A DNA stretch of 64,000 nt, taken from positions 29,803,777 through 29,867,776 of the forward strand of contig CM042965.1 of the NCBI GenBank assembly GCA_023678885.1, given 5' to 3'. Positions 44,826 to 56,090 of this stretch are shown here, piece by piece. The DNA comes from Pogostemon cablin (Eukaryota; Streptophyta; Magnoliopsida; Lamiales; Lamiaceae). Numbering within the stretch: position 1 is the stretch's first letter; each line of letters starts with the position of its first letter. The position numbers and the translations under genes are program-made. The notes under the pieces are model-generated. The model saw nothing but the letters and a program-made list of their open reading frames with translations. It did not search any database and had not been told where the DNA came from.

Positions 44826-46455
44826 TGTTTGCCTCATTTTTATAGCACTCACGAGCAAGAATACTCGATCGCTGTAGTAGTATATCCCAAGAAAAATTAT
44901 CAATCCAATAAGGAGTTATGTTCGCACTAACAACATACGTGAGCTCATGTTCATGTTGTTTTTGTAAAGATGATCGGGGGTCTTGAGATTGGTTAACAAC
45001 TAAAGCAAGGAGCAAGTGAATAAGAATAAAAAATAAGAGAAATGACAAGTAATGAAAATGGGTGCTAAAGTTCAAGTATGGAAAAACATGGGATTAGAAA
45101 CATCCAAGCATACTCAATTCATATTATCATGCAAACGGAATTCAACTCAATTGATGTAGACTAAGGGTGATCACGATTGTATCCTAAGCTCCCTTTCGGG
45201 TTATAAAGGTTGTTGATCCATTTTAGACTCCCAAAAGCACTTAAAATCAAAGCCCAACATTAACCCCTTCAATCTAGGTACTAGTTAGATTAAACTCTCC
45301 CTTTTTGTGTACTAAGGCCAACGAATGGATTGGTTCCCCTCATTGAATTCAAATATCCTTTCGGTCAAACCCAAACTCAATGTCTAATCATGCCTTCCTA
45401 ATACTATAGAGGGTCGTTTCCGTCTCACTCCAAGCAATACATACATGAAAATTATGATAGCATTTAATTACCACAAATAATCCATTGATCAACAATCCAT
45501 TAAACCAATAAACATTCATGAATAACAAACCATGCCATCACAACATCAAGACAATTAAATTCCATGAATAGAAATCAACATCAATTAAATCAAAAACCAA
45601 TTTAATCCACATGATAATATAAATCTAATATGCTCTTCATATTCCTAATCCCACTAGAGGGATTAGCCTAACATGATAAAAGTAATAAAACAAATAAATG
45701 ATTCATTACAAATACCCATAGTGTTAGATCTAAAGAAATACAAAATGAATGGATTCTTCCCTATCAATTTCTTGAAGAGAATCTTCTATTCTTCTTGATC
45801 TCCACCTCTAGCTCTTGATTCCTTGAGATCTCTCACACCCAATGGAAGGGATGAAGTTTTGATGGAGAATTAATGGAGATGATGAAGATGGATCAAAATG
45901 GATGAAAGTGGATGAAGATGATGGTGGAAAATGGAAGAAATGGTGTGTGATGTGTGTGTAGAAGATGGGAATTTCGGATCTTATCTCCAAAGTGTTGAAA
46001 TGGGGTCTATTTATACCCCATGTGGGCCTTCTAGAAGATTCCAACAATTTCCTGCGTTTTTGCACCAACACGGCTCGAGCTCCGCCGCACGACCCGTGTT
46101 CTAACACAGCGCACGCCTCGTGCGCAGCACACGGCCACAGGGGTGGCCGTGTTATGTTTTCTGACGTTCGCGCACGGCTTTCTCGACAGGCCCGTGCACG
46201 GTGCACGGGCTGTGTTTCTGTACTCAGCACGGGGCGTGTTCTGTACTCGGCCACAGGCGTGGCCGAGTTGGCATTTCGGGTGTTACCGCACGGCCATGCT
46301 GACAGGGCCGTGCGCTGTACACGGCCCGTGCGCGTGCTGCCCTACTTCCTCTTTTCACTGTTTTGGCTCGTTCTCCCTCGTTTCAAATACGGATAAAATA
46401 ATACGAAAACACATATAAAAAGACACTAAAATATAGGTGAAAATAGCTCTAATCA
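44826..46455 (-). mobile_element. 5' LTR of element C (1,630 bp, with 135-bp deletion)
   Basis: Same ends as the 3' LTR. Relative to it, the stretch matching 39721-39855 is missing after TTTCAA, close to the LTR start. TATA box TATAAATA at 46016-46009 (minus); ACACGG/CCGTGT array at about 46060-46335. The deletion removes the U3 start but not the array or TATA. Confidence 0.92.
46060..46335 (-). repeat. Promoter-proximal ACACGG/CCGTGT array in the 5' LTR of C
   Basis: The counterpart of 39400-39670, with about a dozen base differences concentrated at CpG-containing motifs. Confidence 0.85.
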
Positions 46456-48653
46456 CTTTCCACATAGCTGTTTTGATTGCAGGTGCCCCACACCCAAATT
46501 TTTTAAGATTGTTATGCATGTGTCGAACACAAAACATATGCTCACAACCTGGGAAAACATTATCAATTGCCATGATCAATCCTTTTTTCTTATAAGTGAT
46601 AAATGTGAATTTCTCTGCCTTAATATTCAGGTCTTGCTTGAGAACAGTCAAAAACCACTCCCAAATCTCACCATTTTCCTTATCAACTATAACATATACA
46701 ATAGGAAAGAGGTTGTTATTCCCGTCCACTCCAATAGCTGTTAAGAGCACTCCTCCATGCTTACACTTTAAATGGCATCCATCTACCCCAAGTATTGGTC
46801 TACACCCTGCCAAGAACCCTCTTTTCAACCCATCAAAATAGACATAAAGCCTACTAAACATTGTCGCACCATTGACAACTATTTTGCCCAAGAGTATAGT
46901 TGACCCAGAATTAGTTTTCTTAAGTTCTTCAGTGTATGACCAAAGTTTGGCAAATTGTGCATCAGGATCACACTCAATCTTTTTCAATGCCTTTTTCTTG
47001 GCTCTAAAAGCTTGCCCCCTAGTAATTTGCAACCTGATGTCATAGGATGCATCGTGCATAAAACCAGAGGTGTTTCTCTTACCATCAGAATGAAATCTCT
47101 GAAGAAACCTCTCGCTCAACCAAGTAGCAGTCAGATTTTTAACTTTTGGGACAGGAGCACATGTATGTTTTGGGTTATACTTGCGAATCTGAAATGCAAC
47201 TTCATTTGTTCTTTTTAGAGCATTAATCCACCACCTACATTTTTCATTAGCACACTTACAGTATATCCTTCTCCTGTCACTCTTTGGAAAACGAATATTC
47301 CTCTTATTCTTAATGGCATGTGATATAGCAACTTTCCTGAACTCTTCTTTGTTGGAAAACACCAAACCCTCCTCAAAATGAGGGTCATAAATGGTTGCAA
47401 GATTAAACTCTGGATAACTAGGCTCATCCTCACCACTATCAGATAACCTCTTCTCATCAAAATCATGACCATCTTCAGCTACGTCAACATCAGTTTCACT
47501 TTCAGATTCAGATTCATTCTCATCACCATTATCTTCACCCTCACCCATATCATTAGCATTTGCAACCTGTCTATCCTCAACATTTCCTATTCCAGAACTT
47601 GATGGCTCAAAATGTGCAGACTGGCACATATTGGCTGAGTCAATTGCATCATATTCATCTTCTACCTCAACTATATTTTCATTATATAGTTTAGCATCCT
47701 CATCTGAAACTTCATTACTAATTACATAGTCAGGATCCTCTTCAAACAATTCTAGATCCTCATCCTCAGCAACATGACTATCCCTAGCAACATTACTATC
47801 CTCATCCATTGCTTTCTTGCCCATATCAATACTAAGTTCAGGTTCATCCATTAATTCCACATACACTTTCAATTTTCTTACCACGATAAACTTTGCTGCC
47901 CATTTCCTAAAAACTTTATCATCAATAATCATCTTGAAATTCATATTCCCAAGCATCAGATGGTATCTCTTGTTACCTATGACCCCAGCGTTTTCACTAA
48001 AATTATCTAAATCAGAAAATTTCATCTCCTTAGTCTTAACCCAGTCAATTAACATTTTATCCCCCCTGCTGTACTCTGTCAAAGGCATGTTCACAAAAGT
48101 GCCATGGAAGTGAAATTCTACAGTGATGTAATCATTGTTGGGGGCTACAAATTTAAACAAAAAAAAATCAAGTAAAAGAACATAGACAACAGTAAACTTT
48201 TGCAAAAATTAACAATGAATAAAATAAAAGTATGACACATACAACAAAAAAGTAAGATTCCCTAAACCCAACCCCCAACAAAAATGTCCCCACTGACTAC
48301 CCAATTACTCCTACCTTGGACCACAACAACCACCACCATTAAATATTCTATCCTAAAACATGTGACATAGCAGAGGGCGTGAGAAAAAAATTAAATAACT
48401 TACGAAGAAAAAAATTAAACAACTTACGATATTTCGGGTTGTCCCAGTTCGTCGCCCCTTTCTTCCGAAAAAACACCATCTCTCTAGTCGTCAATTAGAT
48501 TCTTTGACAACTACACCATACGGGATCGGCTCTGTATTATCGTTGCGTGAGATAGATGATTCAGGTAATTTCACGTTTGGAAGCTAGGGCTTGTATGATT
48601 TGAGAATTTTGTCTCCAATTTGGGGTTTAAGGTTTGGCAGTGTTTTTAGGTTT

Positions 48654-49014
48654 TGAGAAATCACATTTTTTATCTTTAATTTTTAGTTTTGACATTTTTG
48701 TATTTTTTATTTGATTTATATATTTGTTTTCAGATTTTTTTTGTTTTTTCTTTATTTATTTATTTTTTTTATTAAATTATCATTAATATATTATTATTAT
48801 TGTTGACAAGGATGCCAATTGTGCGCCACGTCAGTGAAGTTGCCGGAAAATGCCACGTCTGATCATCACGTGACAAGCACGTGATCGATTCCGACGAAAA
48901 TGGGGCAACATTGGCGCAATTATGAAGATAGTGGGACAAATCCCCAAATGTTATCTTCTTTTGGGCAAAAATTGTACATGGCCAAACTTGCGGGGCAAAA
49001 AAATTTTTTATCTC
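48654..49014 (-). repeat. MULE right terminal inverted repeat
   Basis: Reverse complement of the left TIR. The transposase start codon (48479) lies 175 bases inside it, a spacing similar to that of the GRF gene at the other end. Confidence 0.93.
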
Positions 49015-49039
49015 ATGCAAATCTCCCACACAACACTTT

Positions 49040-49450
49040 TGTTCGTAAGGATAGGTGTTGTATGAGACTATCTTATCATTTTTAAAATAATTATTACTTT
49101 CGCTATAAATTGTTATCACTTTTTAGTTATATTATTCATGAAATAACATTATCACTTTTTATTATAAAAGTTATTATTTTTTATTTTTCGTCTCGCGTAA
49201 GTCATTATATGAGACGGTATCACAACAAGTCTTTGTCTTTTTTGGTAAATATTTTTCTCAATCTTAGTAGGGCAGGTCTTACGTGAGACCATTTTTACAC
49301 CTTTTAAAATAGATATCATTTTCGCTATAAAATGTTATCACTTTCCATTTATAATATAAATAAATTATTTATGAAGTAACATTATCACTTTTTATTAATT
49401 CAATATCACATTTTATATTATTATTGAAATAAATAATTTTTGTAATTTAG
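49040..49450. repeat. Stretch with repeated TTATCACTTTTTATT motifs
   Basis: The motif (T/G)TTATCACTTTTTA occurs four or five times, together with GAGAC...GTCTCAT/ATGAGAC ends (49062, 49210, 49285). The same motif, inverted, repeats at 56280-56700. Probably decayed nonautonomous DNA elements; family not identified. Confidence 0.45.
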
Positions 49451-49578
49451 AAGATTAATATTTTATCTTTTTAAAAAATACTCCCTCTGTCTCGTCCTAA
49501 TAGCACCATTTTACTATATTGGGCGTCACGTCCAAATTGCACCATTTTTTTCTTTTAGTATAAATGGCTCACCACTAC

Positions 49579-51208
49579 TGATGAGTGATATTTTCACCTA
49601 GATTTTAGTGTCTTTTTATATGTGTTTTCGTATTATTTTATCCGTATTTTATGTGTTATTTGGTTGTGTTTTGTGTTTTCATGGAAATGTGTGTGAATGA
49701 GCTTAAACCTACTATTTTCACTTTTTATTTGATGCTAAACATGATAAGGAAGATGTAGGAAAAAGTGGATCTCAATTTGGAGTTGAAACGAGGGAGAACG
49801 AGCCAAAACAGTGAAGGAATCAGGGCAGCAGCAACACGATTGGCCGTGTCAGTGGCACGAGCCGTGTCGCAGTGCACGACTCGTGTAGCTAACACGGGCC
49901 TGTCCAAAATGGTCGTGCGGCAACATCTATTCATCCAACACGACCACCACTTGGCCGTGTTGCGGAGCTCGACTCGTGTTGCAGACACGACCCGTGTAGC
50001 CAACACGGGCCTGTAAGCGATGGCCGTGCGGGAGCATCAGTTCACGCAACACGGGCACCTCATGGCCGTGTTGCGCCACACGACTCGTGTCGTGTCTTGG
50101 ATCAGAAAAAAATCAGAATCCTTCTAGAAGACCCATAAGGGTATAAATACCCCTCCATTCAGATTTTATAAGAGGAGATCCGAAATTCTACTGTTCCCAC
50201 ACACCTCACACACCATTTCCTCCATTTTACACCATCATCTTCATCCATTCACCATCCTTTGGATCTACAATCATCCAACCATCAAAATCATCATCAAATT
50301 GAAGAAAAGAAGCAAGGAAGAGAGGAAGATAACAAGGGAAGGAAAGAAACCACCATTGAAGTGACATCAAGGGAGTTTCAATTCATTTCTTGTATTAAAC
50401 CTCATAGTTTCATCATGTCTTTGAAGGATCTTAATGTTTATGTTAATTTCCTTGTTAATATGATAGGCTAATCTCCCTTGTGAGATTAGCAACATGAGAG
50501 TTGTTGGATAATTTTGGGGATTTGTGTATTTTAATTCATATGTTGATTGGATCTATGATTTTCTACCATTGATTATTAATTGCTTGAATTGTATTGATGA
50601 TTTGTGTGTTTATTTGTTCTAGATATGTGATTAGATTGAGAAATCAATTATATGCTTAGGATAATTAAGTGAATCATTTCATCAAACACTTCATGTGCAT
50701 TATAGATTGTGAAGAGATTGAGAAGTCCTTCATAGTTTAGAACCCTTTGGTAGGACATGTGATTGGTTTGATCGAGAGATTGATTAATTGTGTGAAGGGA
50801 CTCTCATTTAAGCTTAGTACCTAGTTGGAATTGTTTAAGTGAGAACCAATTCATTGAGCTATTTGATATTCATATCCTATTCATTCCGAGAGGGAGTTTA
50901 GGTGATCTTAGTGTTGGCCCTTAGTCTTCAATCCATGACACATATGAATTTGATGCATAATTCCTAGAATTTCCACTTCTTGATTGTTGTTAATCTCACT
51001 TCTACTTAATTTGGTAAACCACTTTCCATCATCATCTTGTCTACTTTCATTTATTTGCATTTAATTACTTGTTTACTCAACCATCCATCTATGATTCGTT
51101 TCTATAAAATCGTGATAAACGTGATATCGCTTAAGTGCTAGTATCGACCTCCCTGTGGTTCGATAAATTCTTGAATTGGTCAACCCGACTACAAGTTATG
51201 GCTAATCA
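49579..51208 (+). mobile_element. Solo LTR H (1,630 bp), TSD ACTAC
   Basis: TGATGAGTGATATTTTCACC...GGCTAATCA, flanked by ACTAC (49574-49578, 51209-51213). The first 150 bases match the start of LTR C (ATTTTAGTGTCTTTTTATATG), but the last part differs from C and ends in a different sequence. TATA box TATAAATA at 50142-50149, with an ACACGG/CCGTGT array upstream. Confidence 0.88.
49820..50100 (+). repeat. Promoter-proximal ACACGG/CCGTGT array in LTR H
   Basis: About three units contain AACACGGGCCTGT, GGCCGTGC/GTGTTGCG and CACGACTCGTGT. CpG-rich, in an AT-rich LTR, ending about 40 bases before the TATA box. Confidence 0.85.
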
Positions 51209-51404
51209 ACTACCTATCACATCTCTCTAATACACCCACCCACCTTACAATACATAAAATAATAATACTTCTTAATTTACGTGCAAAAATTAAATGGTGT
51301 TGTTTGCCCGGGACGGAGGGAGTACATTTTCATACACTGAAATTTGTAAAATCAAGATGAACTGAAAGAGACTCCATTTTCTTATAGGAAACTGAAGATT
51401 ATTA

Positions 51405-51626
51405 CTCCTCCATCCACTGTCAATTTATCAATTTTACCATTTTGGGTCGTCCATCCTTAATCTATCTATTTCCCTTTTTGGACTATGGGACCCACACTCT
51501 CCACTAATACAAATAAAATATAGGACTCACACGCTCCACTAATATAACCATCCACTTCACATAAAATAATATTCCTTAATTTACGAGCGAAAAACAAATG
51601 GATACATTGAGAATCGACAGAGAGAG
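51405..51626. mobile_element. Stowaway MITE in the promoter of the SPARK gene
   Basis: CTCCTCCATCC...CGACAGAGAGAG, diverged TIRs flanked by TA (51403-51404, 51627-51628). It lies 350 bases upstream of the ATG at 51976. Confidence 0.75.
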
Positions 51627-51975
51627 TAATTTACAAAATTTTAAACGGAAAGACACGCGTGGCATTGATATGTTTCATTATTAAATTTATTATATGATAT
51701 TTTTTCTTACGTATCAATAGTATAATGAAGTGATAATATGCTATGTAAGAGTATTACATAAAATATAAAATAACCTAATTACTAAATATTTTCCTGTTTT
51801 AAATGTATTATAACTGATAATTTTATTTCTCTTGGAACAAAGCCAGAGCCACAAAACTAACAATATCATTGCCAAGCATAGGAATAAGTAATAACAAGAC
51901 ATACTTAGCTCCCACATATTCCTTACACCACCACCCACCCTCTCCCTCACTAAATCTACAAACATTCTTGAAGCC

Positions 51976-54900
51976 ATGTCCCAAGACATCATATTCTGGT
52001 TCACTTTCTTCAATTCTATATTACACATCACGCATTCACTACCCGACGTTCCCATTCTACCAGATCCGGACCAGGCTGCAGTCCAAACCCAGACCCTGCA
52101 CCGCACCCCACCCGCCACTATTCCCGCCTTCCCCGAACAATCCGAAGCCTCCGGCTGCCCGCTCGACCTACCCGAAGATCTCTTCCACGACATTAAGTAC
52201 GCGTGCGGCGCCAAGCCCCACCACCGCCTCGATCTCCCCGGGCAGCTCCACCGCAGCCGCTGCTGCCCGGTTCTCGCCGCCTGGATCTACTCCGCCTACT
52301 CTGAAACCGGACTACGCCCGACCACCAAATCCCAGCCGCAGGCGGCGGCGTACGACATGCCCGTGCTGCCCGACGACTCGGAGACGTGTGTGGACACTTT
52401 GGAGAAGGCGGTGGTCAACAGAGGAATAGAGCTGGGCAGGCCGAACGAGACGTGCGACGTCGTATACTGTTACTGCGGGATTCGGCTGCACCCGTTCAGC
52501 TGCCCCGAGGCATTTTCGGTCAGCCAGGATGGGAAATTGGTGGCGGGGAAGGCGGTGAAGAAGCTGGAGAGGGATTGCCTCGACGACGGATACGGCGGCG
52601 GCGGCCTTCGCGGTTGCTCTAAGTGCCTCGACACCCTTTACTTGGTAACTTATTTGTCTAATTGACGAACGCAAATCGTATTTATAATCCGGCTTATATA
52701 TTCATAAACACGCGTTTATATTATACGGCGACGTATTATAAAATAGGAATAAAGAGGATATAATAACATGTGGGAGTGACAAGGCAACATTAATGTGCAA
52801 GTGTGCTTGTCTTTTTTCAGCTTTAGCAGCAGGAGTCACATGCTAGTCATTGTCCTATAGGCCCCACTTTTTGGTTTTTTCTCCCACTACTATTTTCATT
52901 TTTCTCCAAATTTATGTTTAATGAATAAAGAAAATTATTTAGGAAAATACTGGTACTGCCATTAGTTTCACCCTCCGGGTATAATCTATCTCTATTGCCA
53001 TCGTGGAATTCCAACTCAGCCGATTTGAAGTATAAACTATGAATTAAAAATTAATTATCTTAAGACCATCAGATTTTATATGCGTAGTGATGAGAATGAT
53101 GAATAAAGATTTAAAAGTTTGCAATTCTAATTTTTGGACTTCGAAGTTTCCATTCTCTATCGAGGCAATTCGTGTGAGTTAACTAAAATAACTGTTTTTT
53201 TTTTAAAGTACCAACGTATTAACAACGAACCGTTGATAATTTTTTGTTGGCATAAGAGTGGATAAATTTTTAGTAACGTTCATTTTAGTAGATAATCCTT
53301 TGATATTTTATATAATGATTACCTTGGTAAATAACAATGGAAGCCGAATAAAATCCTTAGCATTATGTGGGTAAAAGAAAAATATAGCAGTGGAAATGGA
53401 ATAAGATCCTTAGCATTCCGCCGGTAAAAGAAAAATATATATTTTTATTGACAATCCGTTGATAAATTCCGATGTTAAAAAAGAGTTTTTTTTATTGTAG
53501 TTGTAACACGAGTTGTGATATTACTGAATTACCACAAATCGAATTTTTTTATTTCTAATGTAGTTAATTGGGATTTGTGTAGATTATAAATAAATTATCA
53601 AGTATAAATAAATTAACCTGATGTAGCTGATGTAGTTAATTGGGTAGATTATAATTAGGGAAATTTCTCATCAACCTGATGTTCTAATAAATAAACTAAT
53701 TGATTGTGCTATTATAAATTCAATTATTTATGAATTATGAGTAAGACTTGTGCATACCAATTACACAATTGATGTGCAATTATGTTTGTTAATACTAATA
53801 TTTTGGCGTGGTGTGTTTATTAAAAGTTGCACGAAGTTAGTTTCTGTATGGTTTAATGCTTTCTCTTATGTTACTTTGTAGTGATGGTACAAATACTTTT
53901 GCATAATGTGTTTAGTATCGCTTGATAAGCATTTGTTTAACCCATTGTGCCGAAGTATTAGTAATAATGTAACTATGAAGGTATTAACATTAAATAATTA
54001 AATCAATTAGTTGGTGCGCACAAGATTTTGTGATGACTTATATATTTACAACTTAAAATAAAATATGAACAAATGAATAAAAAAATCACATATATATATA
54101 TATATAAAAGTTGAGAAGTAAGATATGGTAAATAGATTGAAGTTCAATGGATTGGGAATTGGGATGTTAGTCCACATTACTATTATGCAAATCAAATTAT
54201 AGATTGTTAAAATGTGCATTAAGCTGAGTTTTTCACACAAGTACTAGGATTCATTAGATTGCCCGTCTTTTCTACGAGCATGATTTGGACATCTACGGTT
54301 TGTCTAATTTTCAAGCTTTATTAAGCTTTATATAGCTCTGCTTGTTAAGTCGTTTAGCAATGTGCATGATGAAGTTGCTGTTAAACTTTTTGTCAAACAT
54401 GAGATGTGATGTTTATGTAAATACATTCATTTTTTTTAGGCCTTAAGATGCGAGTTTGTAAGTGTCTTTATTTAGTCGAATGTTTAAGCTATTGGATAGC
54501 ATCCTGTAAGGTATATTTATGCTTGATTTGGTTGACATTTCAGAGTCCCGATCAGCTCTAGTTACTAATGCAGTGTGCATTTGATCTGGAGGGAAAGTAG
54601 GAATAGTAGAAGAGAGCTTTTTTTTTTTCTTAAGGCCTGATTAGGATCCTTAAAGGACTAGTCATTCTTGCAGCTGCACTGCTTTTTCTTGGTAGTATTT
54701 TAATTAATCATCTGCAATCGAAAAATGTTTTGAAGTATAACAGAGAAGATTCTTAAACATACTGCTGCGACAGTGGGTATTTATATGGTGAATTCCTTAA
54801 ATTTGCAGCTTAATGGGGATAAAGCTGGAAGAAGCAACAGAACGGAGAGGACGAGTAAAATGCACAACCGTGACTGTGAGTTGATGGGCTTAACTTGGCT

Positions 54901-55156
54901 CCTGAACAAAGACCGATCTGCTTACATACGAACTGTATCTGCTGTTTTAAGGGCTCTCATAATGACCACCGATGATGATTTCGACCCCATGTTTTGCAGC
55001 CTCAATACTGATGGAATGCCTCTCGCAGTTGATTCTTCTCAAATCACTAATCATTCTTCCTCTATTCATCACTACTTTCTGCCACTTCTATTCTTGTATG
55101 TGTCCATTTTTTTGTTCCTTGCTCCTAGTTACATGCCTCTATTTTTGCTCATGTAA
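51976..55156 (+). CDS. SPARK-domain, probably GPI-anchored protein (At4g28100-like)
   Basis: Two exons, 51976-52644 and 54809-55156, joined in phase 0 across a 2,164-bp GTAACT...TTTGCAG intron; 338 residues. Residues 1-21 are a likely signal peptide. The cysteine-rich domain includes RSRCCPVLAAW, CDVVYCYCGIRLHPFSC, GCSKCLDTLY, and in exon 2 ERTSKMHNRDCELMGLTWLL and TVSAVLRAL. The C-terminus, HYFLPLLFLYVSIFLFLAP, is a hydrophobic tail preceded by a small-residue stretch, as for GPI attachment at the plasma membrane/cell wall. The wording matches plant proteins annotated as uncharacterized GPI-anchored protein At4g28100. Molecular function is unknown. Exon 1 is GC-rich; both exons are intact, so this looks like a live host gene. 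Confidence 0.9.
52645..54808 (+). other. Large intron of the SPARK gene
   Basis: AT-rich, 2,164 bp, donor GTAACT and acceptor TTTGCAG. No inserted element with clear ends was recognised in it; a short (TA)n run lies near 54090-54107. Confidence 0.8.
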
Positions 55157-56090
55157 TGCTCCTTGTCAAGTTTTTTTTTTTTTGTTTGTTGTGAAAAAAA
55201 TATTGTTCAACTAAGTTATTTTAGCTTGTACAATGCATTGTCTGTTGGCGCCTATTTCAATAGAACAAAGGAGCTTATCGATCTGTAGTTTGAGATTTTC
55301 CTTTAGGAGAAATTTAGAACAGTGTCAACCAGTGTTATAATCCCTCCTTGCGTTCAAAGGTTTACATTTTTTTTTTATTTTAACCGCGAATAATGAATAT
55401 AATATTTTAATATATAGTGGTTTAAAGATTTACATTTGTTTTTCTTTTAACCACGAATAATTAATATAATATTTTAATATACAGTGAATGAATATAATGA
55501 TACTTTAGTATTTTTGCCTCTAATTTTAATTTGAATTAATAACAAATTGTGTAATAAAGTAAAATTTTTAAGAATATTAACATTTAGGTGTGGATCCAAA
55601 TTTATTAAAAAGAGGAGTCTCAGACTCTCAGTTCGGAGCCCTAGAAAATGTAAACTTTTAAATAAGACATTTAAAATGATAAATATTATAATATGTAAAT
55701 ATTATAACGGGAATAAGGGAATATTTTAAATAAATATTTTACCCAAGTCCGACTTAGGGTCTAATGAATAAATTTGGAAGCAATATAAAAAGCAAAAAAG
55801 TAAAGATTAACATATAAATAAAAAGTTGGTCTTTTGTCTTCGGATGCACAGGTGTATAAGAGTATAATATTTATTCAAATAATATACTTTTTAATTAATA
55901 AAGATATAATATTTTTTATTGAAAAGGTCGACTGAAATATGAATAATTTAAATATTTGATTACAAAAAATTTTTATTTTTTTTTTGAAAATTATGGAATT
56001 TGATTATAGGCAAAGATTTGGGTGAGACCGTTTTACGGATCTTAATTCATGAGACGGATTACCCATTGACCCATCAAATATATTTTAAAG
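55157..56090. other. 3' flank of the SPARK gene
   Basis: AT-rich, without coding signal. Repeated TTTACATTT/AATATAATATTTTAATATA phrases at 55366-55420 and 55430-55490 indicate a small direct duplication of about 65 bases. Confidence 0.5.

Larger units (their letters stand above)
38160..46455 (-). mobile_element. Element C: young pol-less Athila-like LTR element
   Basis: A complete insertion with LTRs 38160-39924 and 44826-46455 and perfect 5-bp target duplication CTTTC (38155-38159, 46456-46460). Minus-strand order: 5' LTR, PBS (44819-44799), gag, protease, a 2.1-kb noncoding 3' region, PPT, 3' LTR. RT, RNase H and integrase are absent. By eye about 30 substitutions separate the LTRs over some 1,630 aligned bases, so the insertion is recent. 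It must be mobilised in trans by an autonomous relative. It interrupts the MULE transposase. Confidence 0.93.
37309..48479 (-). pseudogene. MuDR-type transposase gene (mudrA-like), split by LTR element C
   Basis: Exon 1 (48479-48428, starting MVFFRKKGATNWDN) joins exon 2 at 48144 across a GTAAGT...TTTGTAG intron in matching phase. Exon 2 runs intact to the insertion at 46460: an N-terminal domain (DYITVEFHFHGTF), a long acidic region, a WRKY-like/MuDR DNA-binding region (KEEFRKVAISHAI, CKCANEKCRWWI, KHTCAP) and the MULE domain (ILGVDGCHLK with first catalytic Asp). Beyond the insertion it resumes at 38159. Defects: the second catalytic Asp of the SDRQKGL motif is Tyr (TYKKKGL, near 46590), plus the LTR insertion, a TAA in the 3' half and loss of the SWIM finger. 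The protein cannot be active. Confidence 0.9.
34982..49014. mobile_element. Mutator-like element (MULE) with long TIRs and two convergent genes
   Basis: Ends are GAGATAAAAAT... at 34982 and its complement ending at 49014. Long inverted repeats (34982-35364 and 48654-49014) match closely, with a few substitutions and short indels. Flanks are ATACAAATC (34973-34981) and ATGCAAATC (49015-49023), a 9-bp target duplication with one mismatch, as expected for Mutator. Inside are a GRF-finger gene (+) and a MuDR-type transposase gene (-). Without the inserted LTR element C (38160-46455) the MULE would be about 5.7 kb. Confidence 0.93.
49481..51322. mobile_element. Stowaway MITE split by a solo LTR
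   Basis: CTCCCTCTGTC...GGACGGAGGGAG flanked by TA on both sides (49479-49480, 51323-51324), as in Tc1/mariner-type Stowaway elements. Without the LTR and one duplication copy it is about 207 bp. Confidence 0.88.

Noticed and set aside
51869..52674. Long ORFs in other frames and on the minus strand (51869-52429, 52312-52674, 52386-52622)
   Set aside because: They are shadows of the GC-rich first exon of the SPARK gene and carry no recognisable domain.
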